Origin: Flagellimonas_A sp039592695
GTDB taxonomy: Bacteria > Bacteroidota > Bacteroidia > Flavobacteriales > Flavobacteriaceae
Direction: 5' to 3'
Length of the DNA stretch: 64,000 bases
Assembly (NCBI RefSeq): GCF_039592695.1
Contig: NZ_JBBUTK010000001.1
Location: 682,001 to 746,000, forward strand
A program made the translations under genes and the position numbers. The notes under the pieces are model-generated. The model was not told where the DNA came from. It made no database searches and saw nothing but the letters and a program-made list of their open reading frames with translations. Below are positions 8,166 through 15,908 of this stretch, piece by piece. Position 1 is the stretch's first letter. Every line of letters starts with the position of its first letter.

Positions 8166-8892
8166 ATGCTTGAAAAATAAAGATGGTGGGCCGTTTGTTG
8201 ATGGCCACCTCAATGCGTTGCCATTCATTGATAGTTTTGGTGACAATCGACTCCGTTTCCAATGTAATGTCGGTTGCAATGCACAATCGGGTTTCGGGCT
8301 TCAAATGCTTCTTAAGTTCAATGAACAGTTTTTCGTTGCGATACGGGGTCTCAATAAAAATTTGGGTTTGGTTCGACTCTTTTGAAGCCTTTTCAAATTT
8401 TTTGATGGCACTTTTACGTTCCGCACTTTCAATGGGCAAATAGCCGTTGAACGCAAAATTCTGGCCGTTCATACCGCTGCCCATCAATGCCATGAGTATT
8501 GAGGAAGGACCGACCAGTGGCACCACCGGAATGTTTTTTTGATGCGCAATTTTTACGATTTCCGCTCCTGGATCTGCAATTGCCGGGCAACCGGCCTCTG
8601 ACAGCAGGCCCACATTGATACCGTGAATGCAGGGTTCCAAAAAAGTGGGCAACTCATGTGCTTCGGTATACTTGTTCAACACCTCAATCTTCAAATTGGG
8701 CTGGGATTTTTGTGGCGTGATTTTTTTGATGAAATGTCTTGCCGTCTTTTCATTCTCGACAATGTAGTGGTCAATCTGGTCTATGGCGGCCCGCACAGAT
8801 AACGGAAGCACCTCTAAAGGAGCCGTATCGCCCAAAGTCGAGGGTATTAGGTACAATTTCCCGGTGATCAAACCTGGTGCCTTATCTTTCAT
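8164..8892 (-). CDS. RsmI-like SAM-dependent methyltransferase (tetrapyrrole methylase fold)
   Basis: A 242-residue protein of the TP-methylase superfamily, nearest to RsmI, which 2'-O-methylates C1402 of 16S rRNA. Visible motifs are GKLYLIPSTLGD at the N-terminus, GLLSEAGCPAIADPGAEIV near residue 125 and PLVGPSSILMALMGSGMNGQNFAFNGYLP split across 150-175, followed by FIETPYRN. It is shorter than E. coli RsmI (about 286) because the C-terminal extension is lacking, as in the short Bacteroidota form. It overlaps the phosphatase gene by four bases, so the two are cotranscribed. Target specificity is inference. Confidence 0.85.
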   Translation of the reverse strand: MKDKAPGLITGKLYLIPSTLGDTAPLEVLPLSVRAAIDQIDHYIVENEKTARHFIKKITPQKSQPNLKIEVLNKYTEAHELPTFLEPCIHGINVGLLSEAGCPAIADPGAEIVKIAHQKNIPVVPLVGPSSILMALMGSGMNGQNFAFNGYLPIESAERKSAIKKFEKASKESNQTQIFIETPYRNEKLFIELKKHLKPETRLCIATDITLETESIVTKTINEWQRIEVAINKRPTIFIFQA

Positions 8893-9344
8893 GACCGATT
8901 TAGTTTTTGGGCAATGGCCGAACAGGCGCTATCAATCATCTGATATACATTTTCAAAACCTTTGGTGCCGCCATAATATGGGTCTGGTACCTCGGTTATC
9001 CCCAAATCTGCTTCTTTGAGCAGCAATCTTACTTTTTGCTTTTCAGCTTCTGTAGCGGCTTGGGCCAGTACATTGGCGTAGTTGCTGTTGTCCATCACAT
9101 AAATCAAATCAAACGCTTCAAAATCTGAAGAACGGAATTTTCTACAACGCTGCATGCTGATGTCGAGTCCGTGTTGTCTTGCAACATCGATGGAGCGTGG
9201 GTCAGGCGGCTCTCCTATGTGGTATCCTCCGGTACCGGCAGAATCGACCGTGACGTTTTCAGCAGCAACTTTTGACTTGAGAATGCCCTCAGCCAGTGGA
9301 GAGCGACAGATATTGCCCAAACAGACCATCAAAACCTTGGTCAT
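8889..9344 (-). CDS. low-molecular-weight protein-tyrosine phosphatase
   Basis: A 151-residue cytoplasmic phosphatase. The P-loop C-x5-R is VCLGNICRSP with nucleophile Cys8 and Arg14. The general acid Asp121 sits in EVPDPYYGG, and the SAGTGGYHIGEPPDPRS segment is diagnostic for the family. It dephosphorylates phosphotyrosine on proteins or possibly arginine phosphate or small molecules. No tyrosine kinase or polysaccharide gene is nearby, so the substrate is unknown. It sits between dnaA, 11 bases upstream, and the rsmI-like gene, with which it overlaps by four bases. All three may be one transcript. Confidence 0.94.
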   Translation of the reverse strand: MTKVLMVCLGNICRSPLAEGILKSKVAAENVTVDSAGTGGYHIGEPPDPRSIDVARQHGLDISMQRCRKFRSSDFEAFDLIYVMDNSNYANVLAQAATEAEKQKVRLLLKEADLGITEVPDPYYGGTKGFENVYQMIDSACSAIAQKLNRS

Positions 9345-9355
9345 TCAGCGTCGGT

Positions 9356-10780
9356 TTAAGTGAATTTTTTGTTCAGGTCTTCAATATATTTTCTGAACTG
9401 CTTGTCGGTTTCCGCAAGGTTGTCAACGGTCTTGCAAGCATGGAGTACGGTGGCATGGTCACGTTTGCCAATCTGCGAGCCGATACTCGCCAAAGAAGCC
9501 TTCGTGAATTTTTTCGCAAAGAACATGGCCAATTGACGGGCCTGAACGATGTGCCGTTTTCTGGTCTTTGATTGCAGCGTGGCCACATCCATCTCAAAAT
9601 AGTCTGAGACCACTTTTTGAATGTAGTCGATGGACACTTCCCTCTTGGTGTTCTTGACAAATTTTTCGACCACTTGCTGTGCCAGTTCCAAGGTGACCTC
9701 ACGCTTGTTGAACGAAGATTGTGCGATCAATGAGATGATGGCTCCCTCAAGTTCTCGAATATTCGTCTTGATATTCTTGGCAACATGGTCGATGATTTCT
9801 TCGGGCATTTCGACCCCATCACGGTACAGTTTGTTTTTGAGGATGCTTACCCTTGTTTCGTAATCGGGGCTCTGCAATTCTGCCGACAGCCCCCATTTGA
9901 AACGCGACAATAAACGTTGTTCGATATCCTGCATGTCTACAGGTGCCTTATCAGAGGTCAACACGACCTGTTTGCCGTTTTGGTGCAAATGGTTGAAAAT
10001 ATGGAAGAAGACATCTTGCGTACCTGACTTGCCCGAAAGAAACTGCACATCATCAATGATGAGGGTATCGATCAATTGATAAAAATGGATGAAATCGTTC
10101 CGGGTATTTTTCTTGACCGATTCAATGTACTGTTGCGTAAACTTTTCGGCGGAAATATAAAGTACTGTTTTCTCTGGATATTTATCCTTGATCTCAACGC
10201 CTATGGCGTGGGCCAAATGGGTTTTTCCCAAACCGACACCACCAAAAATCAATAATGGATTGAACGAAGTGCCACCAGGTTTGTTCGCCACGGCCATACC
10301 TGCCGAACGTGCCAAGCGGTTGGAATCTCCTTCAAGAAAGTTTTCAAAATTATAGCTCGGATTAAGCTGTGACTCGATTTTGATGTTACGGATGCCTGGA
10401 ATCACAAACGGATTCTTCAACTCTGGGTTCTTTGAGGTAACTGGCACGTCCAATTCTTGGGGCTCCATTGCTGACCGATTTGAGCTGGGTATTTTTTCTG
10501 TAAAGGGTTCGCTGTTACCGTATTTGTTTTCCATCTTGATGATGTAGACCAATTTGGCACTATTGCCAAGTTCTTTGGTGAGGGCCACTTTGAGCAATTT
10601 CACATAATGCTCTTCAAGCCATTCATAAAAAAATTTACTGGGTACTTGAATGCTCAGTGCACTATCGGTAAGGCGAACAGGGCGTATGGGTTCAAACCAA
10701 GTTTTGAATGCCTGCGGTTGGATGTTATCTTCGATAAAAGACAAACAGTTGTTCCAAACTGAATCTGCAGTAACATCCAT
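9356..10780 (-). CDS. dnaA: chromosomal replication initiator DnaA
   Basis: The 474-residue AAA+ initiator that binds DnaA boxes and melts the origin. Domain I covers residues 1-80 (WNNCLSFIEDNIQPQAFKTWFEP split around residue 20). A variable linker covers about 85-130. The ATPase has Walker A GGVGLGKT at 180-187 and Walker B LIIDDVQFLSG near 245. Domain IV carries the DNA-binding signature KRDHATVLHACKTV near 445. It is preceded by an unusually good Shine-Dalgarno sequence. I looked for DnaA boxes of the form TTATCCACA in the 203-base upstream gap and saw none, so the origin is not evident beside it. Confidence 0.98.
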   Translation of the reverse strand: MDVTADSVWNNCLSFIEDNIQPQAFKTWFEPIRPVRLTDSALSIQVPSKFFYEWLEEHYVKLLKVALTKELGNSAKLVYIIKMENKYGNSEPFTEKIPSSNRSAMEPQELDVPVTSKNPELKNPFVIPGIRNIKIESQLNPSYNFENFLEGDSNRLARSAGMAVANKPGGTSFNPLLIFGGVGLGKTHLAHAIGVEIKDKYPEKTVLYISAEKFTQQYIESVKKNTRNDFIHFYQLIDTLIIDDVQFLSGKSGTQDVFFHIFNHLHQNGKQVVLTSDKAPVDMQDIEQRLLSRFKWGLSAELQSPDYETRVSILKNKLYRDGVEMPEEIIDHVAKNIKTNIRELEGAIISLIAQSSFNKREVTLELAQQVVEKFVKNTKREVSIDYIQKVVSDYFEMDVATLQSKTRKRHIVQARQLAMFFAKKFTKASLASIGSQIGKRDHATVLHACKTVDNLAETDKQFRKYIEDLNKKFT

Positions 10781-10787
10781 AGAAAGG

Positions 10788-10794
10788 CCTCCTT
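10788..10794 (-). promoter_or_regulatory. strong Shine-Dalgarno sequence of dnaA
   Basis: The minus strand reads AAGGAGG seven bases before the dnaA ATG, an ideal pairing with the usual 16S 3' end. Other gene starts I checked in this window lack such a sequence, as expected for Bacteroidota, where Shine-Dalgarno use is largely suppressed. Confidence 0.7.
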
Positions 10795-10983
10795 ATTGTG
10801 TTGGTTAGTGTATCAGTTTTAGATTAAAACTTTCGGGGGTTTCCCGTTGCTCAGGATGCGACAAATATGTGAACAAAAATTTTAAAAAAAAAATCATTTA
10901 CGGGTTGAATTTTCCTTTTTTTTTTCGCATGTTCTCTTTCGAAAAAGGCGAGCCTCTAAATATATAATTTTTCCTCTAACTTC

Positions 10984-11379
10984 ATGAAATTTAACACTTT
11001 TTCTTTTCGAGTCAGATATGCTGAAACTGACCAGATGGGCATTGTCTACCACGGCAACTACGCACAGTACCTAGAAATGGGCAGGGTAGAGTGGCTGCGG
11101 GCTCTGGGCATAACCTATAGAAGCATGGAAGAAACTGGAACCAAGTTGCCGGTCATTTTCTTACAAATCAATTACAAGAAATCTGCCAAATATGATGATT
11201 TGATAACCGTTGAGACCACCCTCAAAAAAATACCGACCGTTCGGATAGAATTCGACTATAAAGTCTATGGTGAAAATGGGGAATTGTTGGCCGAGGCAAA
11301 TACCGTTTTGGTGTTTATTGATATGGCCACGGGCAAACCCAAAAGATGCCCAAAATACATACTTGAAAAATTGATGTGA
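10984..11379 (+). CDS. acyl-CoA thioesterase, 4HBT/YbgC-like hotdog fold
   Basis: A 131-residue hotdog-fold enzyme hydrolysing an acyl-CoA or acyl-ACP thioester. The YbgC/FadM signature is clear: RYAETDQMGIVYHGNYAQY near residues 10-28 with the catalytic Asp, followed by MGRVEWLRALG. The C-terminal LVFIDMATGKPKRCP matches the family end. Length is normal. It diverges from dnaA and converges on the EamA gene with a 16-base gap. The upstream AT-rich stretch contains TAATTTTT near 10965, an imperfect -7 box. Confidence 0.9.
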   Translation: MKFNTFSFRVRYAETDQMGIVYHGNYAQYLEMGRVEWLRALGITYRSMEETGTKLPVIFLQINYKKSAKYDDLITVETTLKKIPTVRIEFDYKVYGENGELLAEANTVLVFIDMATGKPKRCPKYILEKLM

Positions 11380-11395
11380 TTTTGCCTTTTTTGTC

Positions 11396-12259
11396 CTAAA
11401 AAAGTGCAACGAGCAAAATGCTAATGACCGCCAATGCGATACCGCCCCAATTTTTTATGCTGAGACGTTCTTTAAAAAGCAGTATGCCCAACAATGTCGA
11501 AAACATGACAATGGCCACATTGTTGATCGTAAATATTGAAGAACTGTTCAAAGCATCATTCCGCAGGGCGCGCAACAAGAAGAAAATGGAAAAATAATTG
11601 GGTATGCCCAATGCGATTCCGCCAAGAACATCCTTAAAATGAATTTTTGGGCGTTGAACAAAAGATCGAAGACTGACAAACACGATTCCAGTGGTAGCGG
11701 CGGCTGCAAAAACCGTGGCTGAAAAAACAGGATATTCCTCGGTTCGCAATTGTGTTTCCTGCAAATATTTGATACTGGTGTCAATGACGCCCGAACCCAA
11801 AAAAACCAATGTGGGCAGTAACAGTGAATTTTTTTGTATGGCAATACTTCCCTTCTTGAGTGATGCAAAATAAACCGCAGCCAAGGCCATCAGTATGCCA
11901 ACGATTTGTAAGATCGAGAGCTTTTCTTTGTAGACCAGCAACGCAAAAACAACGGGAATCACCAATGACATTTTTGTCGCGACAGAAGTGACCCCAACCC
12001 CGTTCAACTGTGAGGATTTTGCCATAATTCTGAAAATAAGGATAAAGAGTACCCCCAATGCCAACGTACCCCACAACCAAGGTGCATTGACAATTTCAGT
12101 AATATTCACTGTCTTTTCGTACAACAGCAGGCCGGTAACACATGCCGTGATGTAGTTGAAGATGATGGCGTAAAGTGTATGCACCTTAAACCTGTCGTAA
12201 AGCTTAAAAACAACAAAAATGAGACTGGAGCACAGTACACTGAGGGCGAGATCAAGCAT
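11396..12259 (-). CDS. EamA/DMT family transporter
   Basis: A 287-residue integral membrane protein with about ten hydrophobic helices arranged as two EamA repeats (about 1-130 and 150-285). The second repeat ends in FKERLSIKNWGGIALAVISI, a typical DMT motif that mirrors the KEKLSILQIVGILMALAAVYF end of the first repeat. DMT proteins export or import metabolites such as amino acids, nucleotides or sugars, and the substrate cannot be told. It starts directly after the stop codon of the HAD hydrolase gene with no gap, so the two are cotranscribed. Confidence 0.85.
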   Translation of the reverse strand: MLDLALSVLCSSLIFVVFKLYDRFKVHTLYAIIFNYITACVTGLLLYEKTVNITEIVNAPWLWGTLALGVLFILIFRIMAKSSQLNGVGVTSVATKMSLVIPVVFALLVYKEKLSILQIVGILMALAAVYFASLKKGSIAIQKNSLLLPTLVFLGSGVIDTSIKYLQETQLRTEEYPVFSATVFAAAATTGIVFVSLRSFVQRPKIHFKDVLGGIALGIPNYFSIFFLLRALRNDALNSSSIFTINNVAIVMFSTLLGILLFKERLSIKNWGGIALAVISILLVALF

Positions 12260-12859
12260 TTACAAACGATGGTTAAGTTCAGTAATGTCTTCAGAGCCTA
12301 CCTGTAAGTGCCATGTTCTGATGCCCAATGTGCTTGCGGACTCAATATTTTCGAGCGTATCGTCAATGAACAGGGTTTCGTTGACAGATAATCCATTTTG
12401 TTGCAGTACAAACTCGAAAATCTCAGCGTCGGGTTTACGCATTCCCATTTCATACGAAAGATAAAATTGCTCAAAACAGTTTTTGAAGCGCATGAAATGT
12501 TCGCCCATTTTTTCTTTTTCGTGTTGAATGTGTATCTCATTGGTATTGCTCAACAGAAACAGGCGATAGTTGCCCTCTTCTGCCAGTTGTTCTAAAAAGG
12601 TCAATCGATGCAACGGAAAATCAAGCAAAATGGCATTCCATGCATCGATTAATTGCTGCTTGTTCGCTTTGGGAAACAGATTTCCTGTGGTTTCCAAAAA
12701 ATCGTCAGAGCTGACAATGCCCTTTTCATAAGCTTTAAAGAGGCTGTCGAGTTCAGGGGTGATTTCTGTGAACCCGAATGGTGCCATCGCCCTTCCTGTG
12801 GCCGGTTTGTCTAAATCGATAAAAATATCGCCGAAATCAAAAATGATGTTTTTAATCAT
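12260..12859 (-). CDS. HAD-like hydrolase, YihX-like variant
   Basis: A 199-residue HAD superfamily subfamily IA protein, probably a small-molecule phosphatase. Motif I reads FDFGDIFIDLD. The nucleophile Asp is present, but the usual second Asp (DxD) is Gly, as in YihX-type sugar phosphatases. Motif II is LLSNTN, the motif III lysine is in MRKPDAEIFE and motif IV is FIDDTLENIESA. The start at MIKNIIFDFG is preferred over one four codons upstream. It overlaps the ribD stop by eight bases. Substrate unknown. Confidence 0.85.
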   Translation of the reverse strand: MIKNIIFDFGDIFIDLDKPATGRAMAPFGFTEITPELDSLFKAYEKGIVSSDDFLETTGNLFPKANKQQLIDAWNAILLDFPLHRLTFLEQLAEEGNYRLFLLSNTNEIHIQHEKEKMGEHFMRFKNCFEQFYLSYEMGMRKPDAEIFEFVLQQNGLSVNETLFIDDTLENIESASTLGIRTWHLQVGSEDITELNHRL

Positions 12860-13907
12860 TCTCAAGTACAATTAAAATGTCATCGATGCTATTTTTCTTT
12901 TCAATGACTTTTCCTGTAATGTTTGGAGCTTTAATCCCCTTTTTAAATGTAGTTGTGCCCGTAAAGACGCGCGCCTCGTCCCAAAGATTCGCATCAATAA
13001 AGGCTTGCAGTGTTTGGGCGCCTCCCTCGATGATGACACTCGCTATATTGTGTCGGCACAAAATTTCACAAATCTGCTCGGCCATTTGCTTATCAAAACC
13101 CAATATTTCATACTGAATGTTTTCTTTAGATGGATTTTGTTCGCTGTTTTCGGTAAGGATGATGGTTTTCACACTACCGTCAAAAACATGGTACGAATTT
13201 GGAATCCGCAATTGCCTGTCCAGAACCACTCTAATCGGATTATTTCCTGACCAATCTCGAACATTTAATTTTGGGTTGTCTTTCAATACGGTTTCCGTAC
13301 CCACCAAAATGGCCTGCTCTTGGCTACGCCATTGGTGTACCAATTGCCGAGAGTATGTATTGGTGATCCAATACGGTTGGGCATCTTTTTGTCGTGTCGA
13401 ATCTTCTGGAGCTATGAATCCATCCACGGTTTTAGCCCATTTCAAAATAATGTAGGGCCGTTTTTTCTTATGATAGGTCAAAAACCGTTTGTGGTGTTCA
13501 CGACATTCTGATTCCAAAATCCCAACCAAAACCTCACAACCAGCTTCCTTCAACTTTTTGATGCCCTGCCCAGCAACTTTATGGTGTGGATCTTGCAATC
13601 CGATGGCTACCTTCTTGATTTGATTCTCGATGATGAAATCCGCACAGGGCGGGGTCTTGCCAAAATGGGAGCAAGGCTCCAGGGTAACATACAGCGTAGC
13701 TTTCCTCAACAGTGACTTGTCTTTGACCGATGCGATGGCATTTACTTCAGCGTGGTTGCCGCCATATTCACTGGTATAGCCCTCACCGATGATTTTTTTA
13801 TCATGAACAATGACGCAGCCCACAGCGGGGTTCGGCGCTGCAGAACCGATGGCATTTTTGCCCAGTTCAATGGCACGGAGCATGAATTTTTGGTCTATAT
13901 TCACCAT
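12852..13907 (-). CDS. ribD: bifunctional riboflavin biosynthesis deaminase/reductase RibD
   Basis: Carries out two steps of riboflavin synthesis: deamination of diaminohydroxyphosphoribosylaminopyrimidine, then NADPH reduction of the ribosyl side chain. It has 351 residues. The N-terminal deaminase has the zinc site NHAEVN (His52, Glu54) and the cysteines of EPCSHFGKTPPCAD (Cys79, Cys88). The C-terminal reductase begins near 150 (RPYIILKWAKTVDGFIA) and contains VIIEGGAQTLQAFI. It is first in a minus-strand unit with the HAD and EamA genes. A -7 box abuts the start codon. No other riboflavin gene or FMN riboswitch is visible. Confidence 0.96.
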   Translation of the reverse strand: MVNIDQKFMLRAIELGKNAIGSAAPNPAVGCVIVHDKKIIGEGYTSEYGGNHAEVNAIASVKDKSLLRKATLYVTLEPCSHFGKTPPCADFIIENQIKKVAIGLQDPHHKVAGQGIKKLKEAGCEVLVGILESECREHHKRFLTYHKKKRPYIILKWAKTVDGFIAPEDSTRQKDAQPYWITNTYSRQLVHQWRSQEQAILVGTETVLKDNPKLNVRDWSGNNPIRVVLDRQLRIPNSYHVFDGSVKTIILTENSEQNPSKENIQYEILGFDKQMAEQICEILCRHNIASVIIEGGAQTLQAFIDANLWDEARVFTGTTTFKKGIKAPNITGKVIEKKNSIDDILIVLEND

Positions 13908-13908
13908 G

Positions 13909-13916
13909 CAAAAGTA
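13909..13916 (-). promoter_or_regulatory. -7 promoter box abutting the ribD start
   Basis: TACTTTTG on the minus strand ends one base before the ribD ATG. If it is the functional -7 element, the message would begin at or just inside the start codon. It also lies in the short gap to the divergent GNAT gene. Confidence 0.4.
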
Positions 13917-13930
13917 GCGTATTCAATCCG

Positions 13931-14437
13931 ATGGAAAAGCAAATGCTAATTCGTGAAATCCGAATAGGTGACAACCTTCAAGTGGAAAGATTAATAAAAA
14001 GTGTTTTGGAAGAGTATGGAGTTCCAAAAGTAGGTTCTGCTTATCAAGATAAAGCTTTGGAAAATATGTTCTTGGCGTATGATCGCCCAAAATCAGTCTT
14101 TTTTGTGATTGTTGAAACGGATAAAATCATCGGATGTGGCGGAATTGCCCCTTTGGACAATTATGAAGGAAATGTATGTGAACTACAAAAAATGTATTTG
14201 GGTAAAGCGGCAAGGGGCAGGGGTCTGGGCTACAAAATGATTGCAGTTTGTTTGAACAAAGCCAAGGAATTCAAATTTGAAGGTTGCTATCTTGAAACCA
14301 TGCCCAATATGGATGCAGCCCAAAAACTGTATCTAAAAAATGGATTTGAATACATTGATTCGCCCATGGGCTGCACTGGCCATACCTCATGCCCCGTGTA
14401 TATGTTCAAAAAGTTGTCAGAAGAAGTGTCCCCTTGA
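13931..14437 (+). CDS. GNAT family N-acetyltransferase
   Basis: A 168-residue acetyltransferase. The core includes FFVIVETDKIIGCGGIAPL, LQKMYLGKAARGRGLGYKM (acetyl-CoA loop R-G-x-G-x-G near residue 97) and YLETMPNMDAAQKLYLKNGFE. The last residues (GCTGHTSCPVYMFKKL) match a branch often annotated as putative acetyltransferase in Bacteroidota. Its stop codon lies in the loop of a short palindromic repeat, so the C-terminal EEVSP is encoded by repeat sequence. It diverges from ribD with a 23-base gap. Confidence 0.87.
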   Translation: MEKQMLIREIRIGDNLQVERLIKSVLEEYGVPKVGSAYQDKALENMFLAYDRPKSVFFVIVETDKIIGCGGIAPLDNYEGNVCELQKMYLGKAARGRGLGYKMIAVCLNKAKEFKFEGCYLETMPNMDAAQKLYLKNGFEYIDSPMGCTGHTSCPVYMFKKLSEEVSP

Positions 14438-14443
14438 GGGGAC
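14428..14443. repeat. short palindrome overlapping the GNAT stop codon
   Basis: GTCCCC and GGGGAC form a perfect six-base stem around the loop TTGA, followed by CTTTAGGGGTG. The TGA stop of the GNAT gene lies inside the loop. From memory, sequences of this form occur as dispersed intergenic elements in flavobacterial genomes. No second copy is visible in this window. Confidence 0.5.
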
Positions 14444-14473
14444 TTTAGGGGTGTTTTCCGATATTTTTGACAA

Positions 14474-15334
14474 ATGCTAGTAAAAGAAATAAAAACCATA
14501 TTTCACCAAGAATTGGGGGATTTATACACAAAAGAGGAAATCGACAGTTTTTTTTACAGGCTGATTGAGCACTATTTGAATCTTGAACGATTTGTATTGG
14601 TCGTACGACCCGAACTTTCGTTGACCAAATCGGAAGAGCAGCCGTTGTTCGAAGCCATGGCGCGCCTAAAAAAAGAAGAACCACTCCAGTATATTCTTGG
14701 TGAGACGGAGTTTATGGATTTGACACTAAGAGTCAATGAGCATGTGTTGATTCCACGGCCAGAAACAGAGGAGTTGGCCAGGTGGATAATTGAATGTCAG
14801 GTTGAGCGCAGTCGAAACCTCAAAATTTTAGACATCGGCACAGGCAGCGGTTGTATCGCCATTGCTTTGGCCAAAAATATATCAGAAGCAGAAGTGCACG
14901 CTATTGACATTTCTAAAAAGACTTTGGAAGTTGCCAAGAAAAATGCAAAAGCCAACAATGTTGACATTCATTTTCTACAGGATGATATTCTAAAATCTAC
15001 ATTCGTAAATCGCAATTCAAAATTTGATACCATCGTTTCAAACCCCCCCTATGTGCGAGAGCAAGAAAAGGCCGAAATGCAAAACAATGTCAAAAAATAT
15101 GAGCCAGAAGGGGCTTTGTATGTTTCTGACGAGCATCCGTTGGTGTATTACGAAGCCATTGCCCGATTTTGTAAAAGGCATTTGAAGCAGAGTGGTCAAT
15201 TGTACTTGGAAATCAATCAATATCTAGCCGAAGAAACCATATCACTTTTAAAGCATCACGGTTTTCATGGGATTGAACTAAAAAAGGATATTTTTGGAAA
15301 TGACCGCATGATAAAAGCAACCAAGCATGAATAG
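14474..15334 (+). CDS. prmC: release-factor glutamine N5-methyltransferase PrmC
   Basis: Methylates the glutamine of the GGQ motif in peptide-chain release factors. It has 286 residues. The N-terminal helical domain spans 1-85. The linker has the family sequence VLIPRPETEELARWII. The SAM-binding motif ILDIGTGSGCIAIALA begins at about 118 and the catalytic NPPY is at 190-193. Residues 108-117 (CQVERSRNLK) are encoded by a 25-base sequence resembling a dispersed repeat, in a surface loop where the family is variable. The stop overlaps the next gene by eight bases, starting a tightly packed cluster through ligA. Confidence 0.95.
   Translation: MLVKEIKTIFHQELGDLYTKEEIDSFFYRLIEHYLNLERFVLVVRPELSLTKSEEQPLFEAMARLKKEEPLQYILGETEFMDLTLRVNEHVLIPRPETEELARWIIECQVERSRNLKILDIGTGSGCIAIALAKNISEAEVHAIDISKKTLEVAKKNAKANNVDIHFLQDDILKSTFVNRNSKFDTIVSNPPYVREQEKAEMQNNVKKYEPEGALYVSDEHPLVYYEAIARFCKRHLKQSGQLYLEINQYLAEETISLLKHHGFHGIELKKDIFGNDRMIKATKHE
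14796..14820. repeat. dispersed-type repeat inside prmC
   Basis: The 25 bases begin GTCAGGTTGAGCGCAG and end TCGAAACCT. Terminal arms AGGTT and AACCT pair around a 12-base spacer. I recall closely similar sequences as frequent intergenic elements in Bacteroidota. Here it sits in frame between the linker helix and the SAM-binding strand of prmC. Confidence 0.45.
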
Positions 15335-15908
15335 CATAGTAGTTTTTTGTGGCAGCAGTGAGGGCGAGGATTCCAAGATTTTAAAGGATGCCACCTTGTT
15401 GGGCAGTACCTTGGCCAAAAAAAATATCACTTTGGTGTATGGTGCCGCACGCATTGGGGTCATGGGCCACGTCGCCCAAGCATGTTTGGACAATGGGGGC
15501 GAGGTCATCGGTATTATCCCAGATTTTTTGATGCTGCGAGAGGTGTACCATTCCAGTTTGAGCGAGTTAATCGTCACAGCATCCATGCACGAGCGAAAGA
15601 CCAAGATGCACGAACTTTCGGAGGGGGTGATCGTGCTTCCTGGTGGCTATGGCACATTGGAAGAATTTTTTGAAATGATCACTTGGGCACAGTTGGGCCT
15701 GCATCAAAAGCCCATCGGTATTTTGAACACAGGTGGATTTTACGATGAGCTGCTGGCCATGCTGGAGAAAATGGTAAAACAAGGCTTTTTGAAAAGGATC
15801 AATTATGAAATGATACAGGTAGATGAAGATGTTGATGCGCTACTGGAGAAAATGGAGAATTATCAACCCATCCCAGTTCCGAAATGGATTAAAAAAGGTC
15901 AGGTTTGA
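15327..15908 (+). CDS. LOG family protein (cytokinin riboside monophosphate phosphoribohydrolase-like)
   Basis: A 193-residue Rossmann-fold protein of the LOG / TIGR00730 family. In plants and some bacteria these release free bases from nucleoside 5'-monophosphates; in many bacteria the role is unproven. Visible signatures are VVFCGSSEGED at the N-terminus, YGAARIGVMGHVAQ near residue 37 and the catalytic PGGYGTLEEFFE near residue 107, with the preceding RKTKMHELS. It overlaps prmC by eight bases and shares one base with the ligA start, so it is embedded in that operon. Confidence 0.9.
   Translation: MNSIVVFCGSSEGEDSKILKDATLLGSTLAKKNITLVYGAARIGVMGHVAQACLDNGGEVIGIIPDFLMLREVYHSSLSELIVTASMHERKTKMHELSEGVIVLPGGYGTLEEFFEMITWAQLGLHQKPIGILNTGGFYDELLAMLEKMVKQGFLKRINYEMIQVDEDVDALLEKMENYQPIPVPKWIKKGQV

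Noticed and set aside
10781..10983. Chromosome origin beside dnaA
   Set aside because: No DnaA boxes of the TTATCCACA type were seen, and the gap is only 203 bases. In many Bacteroidota the origin is not next to dnaA. A GC-skew calculation over the complete chromosome would be needed.
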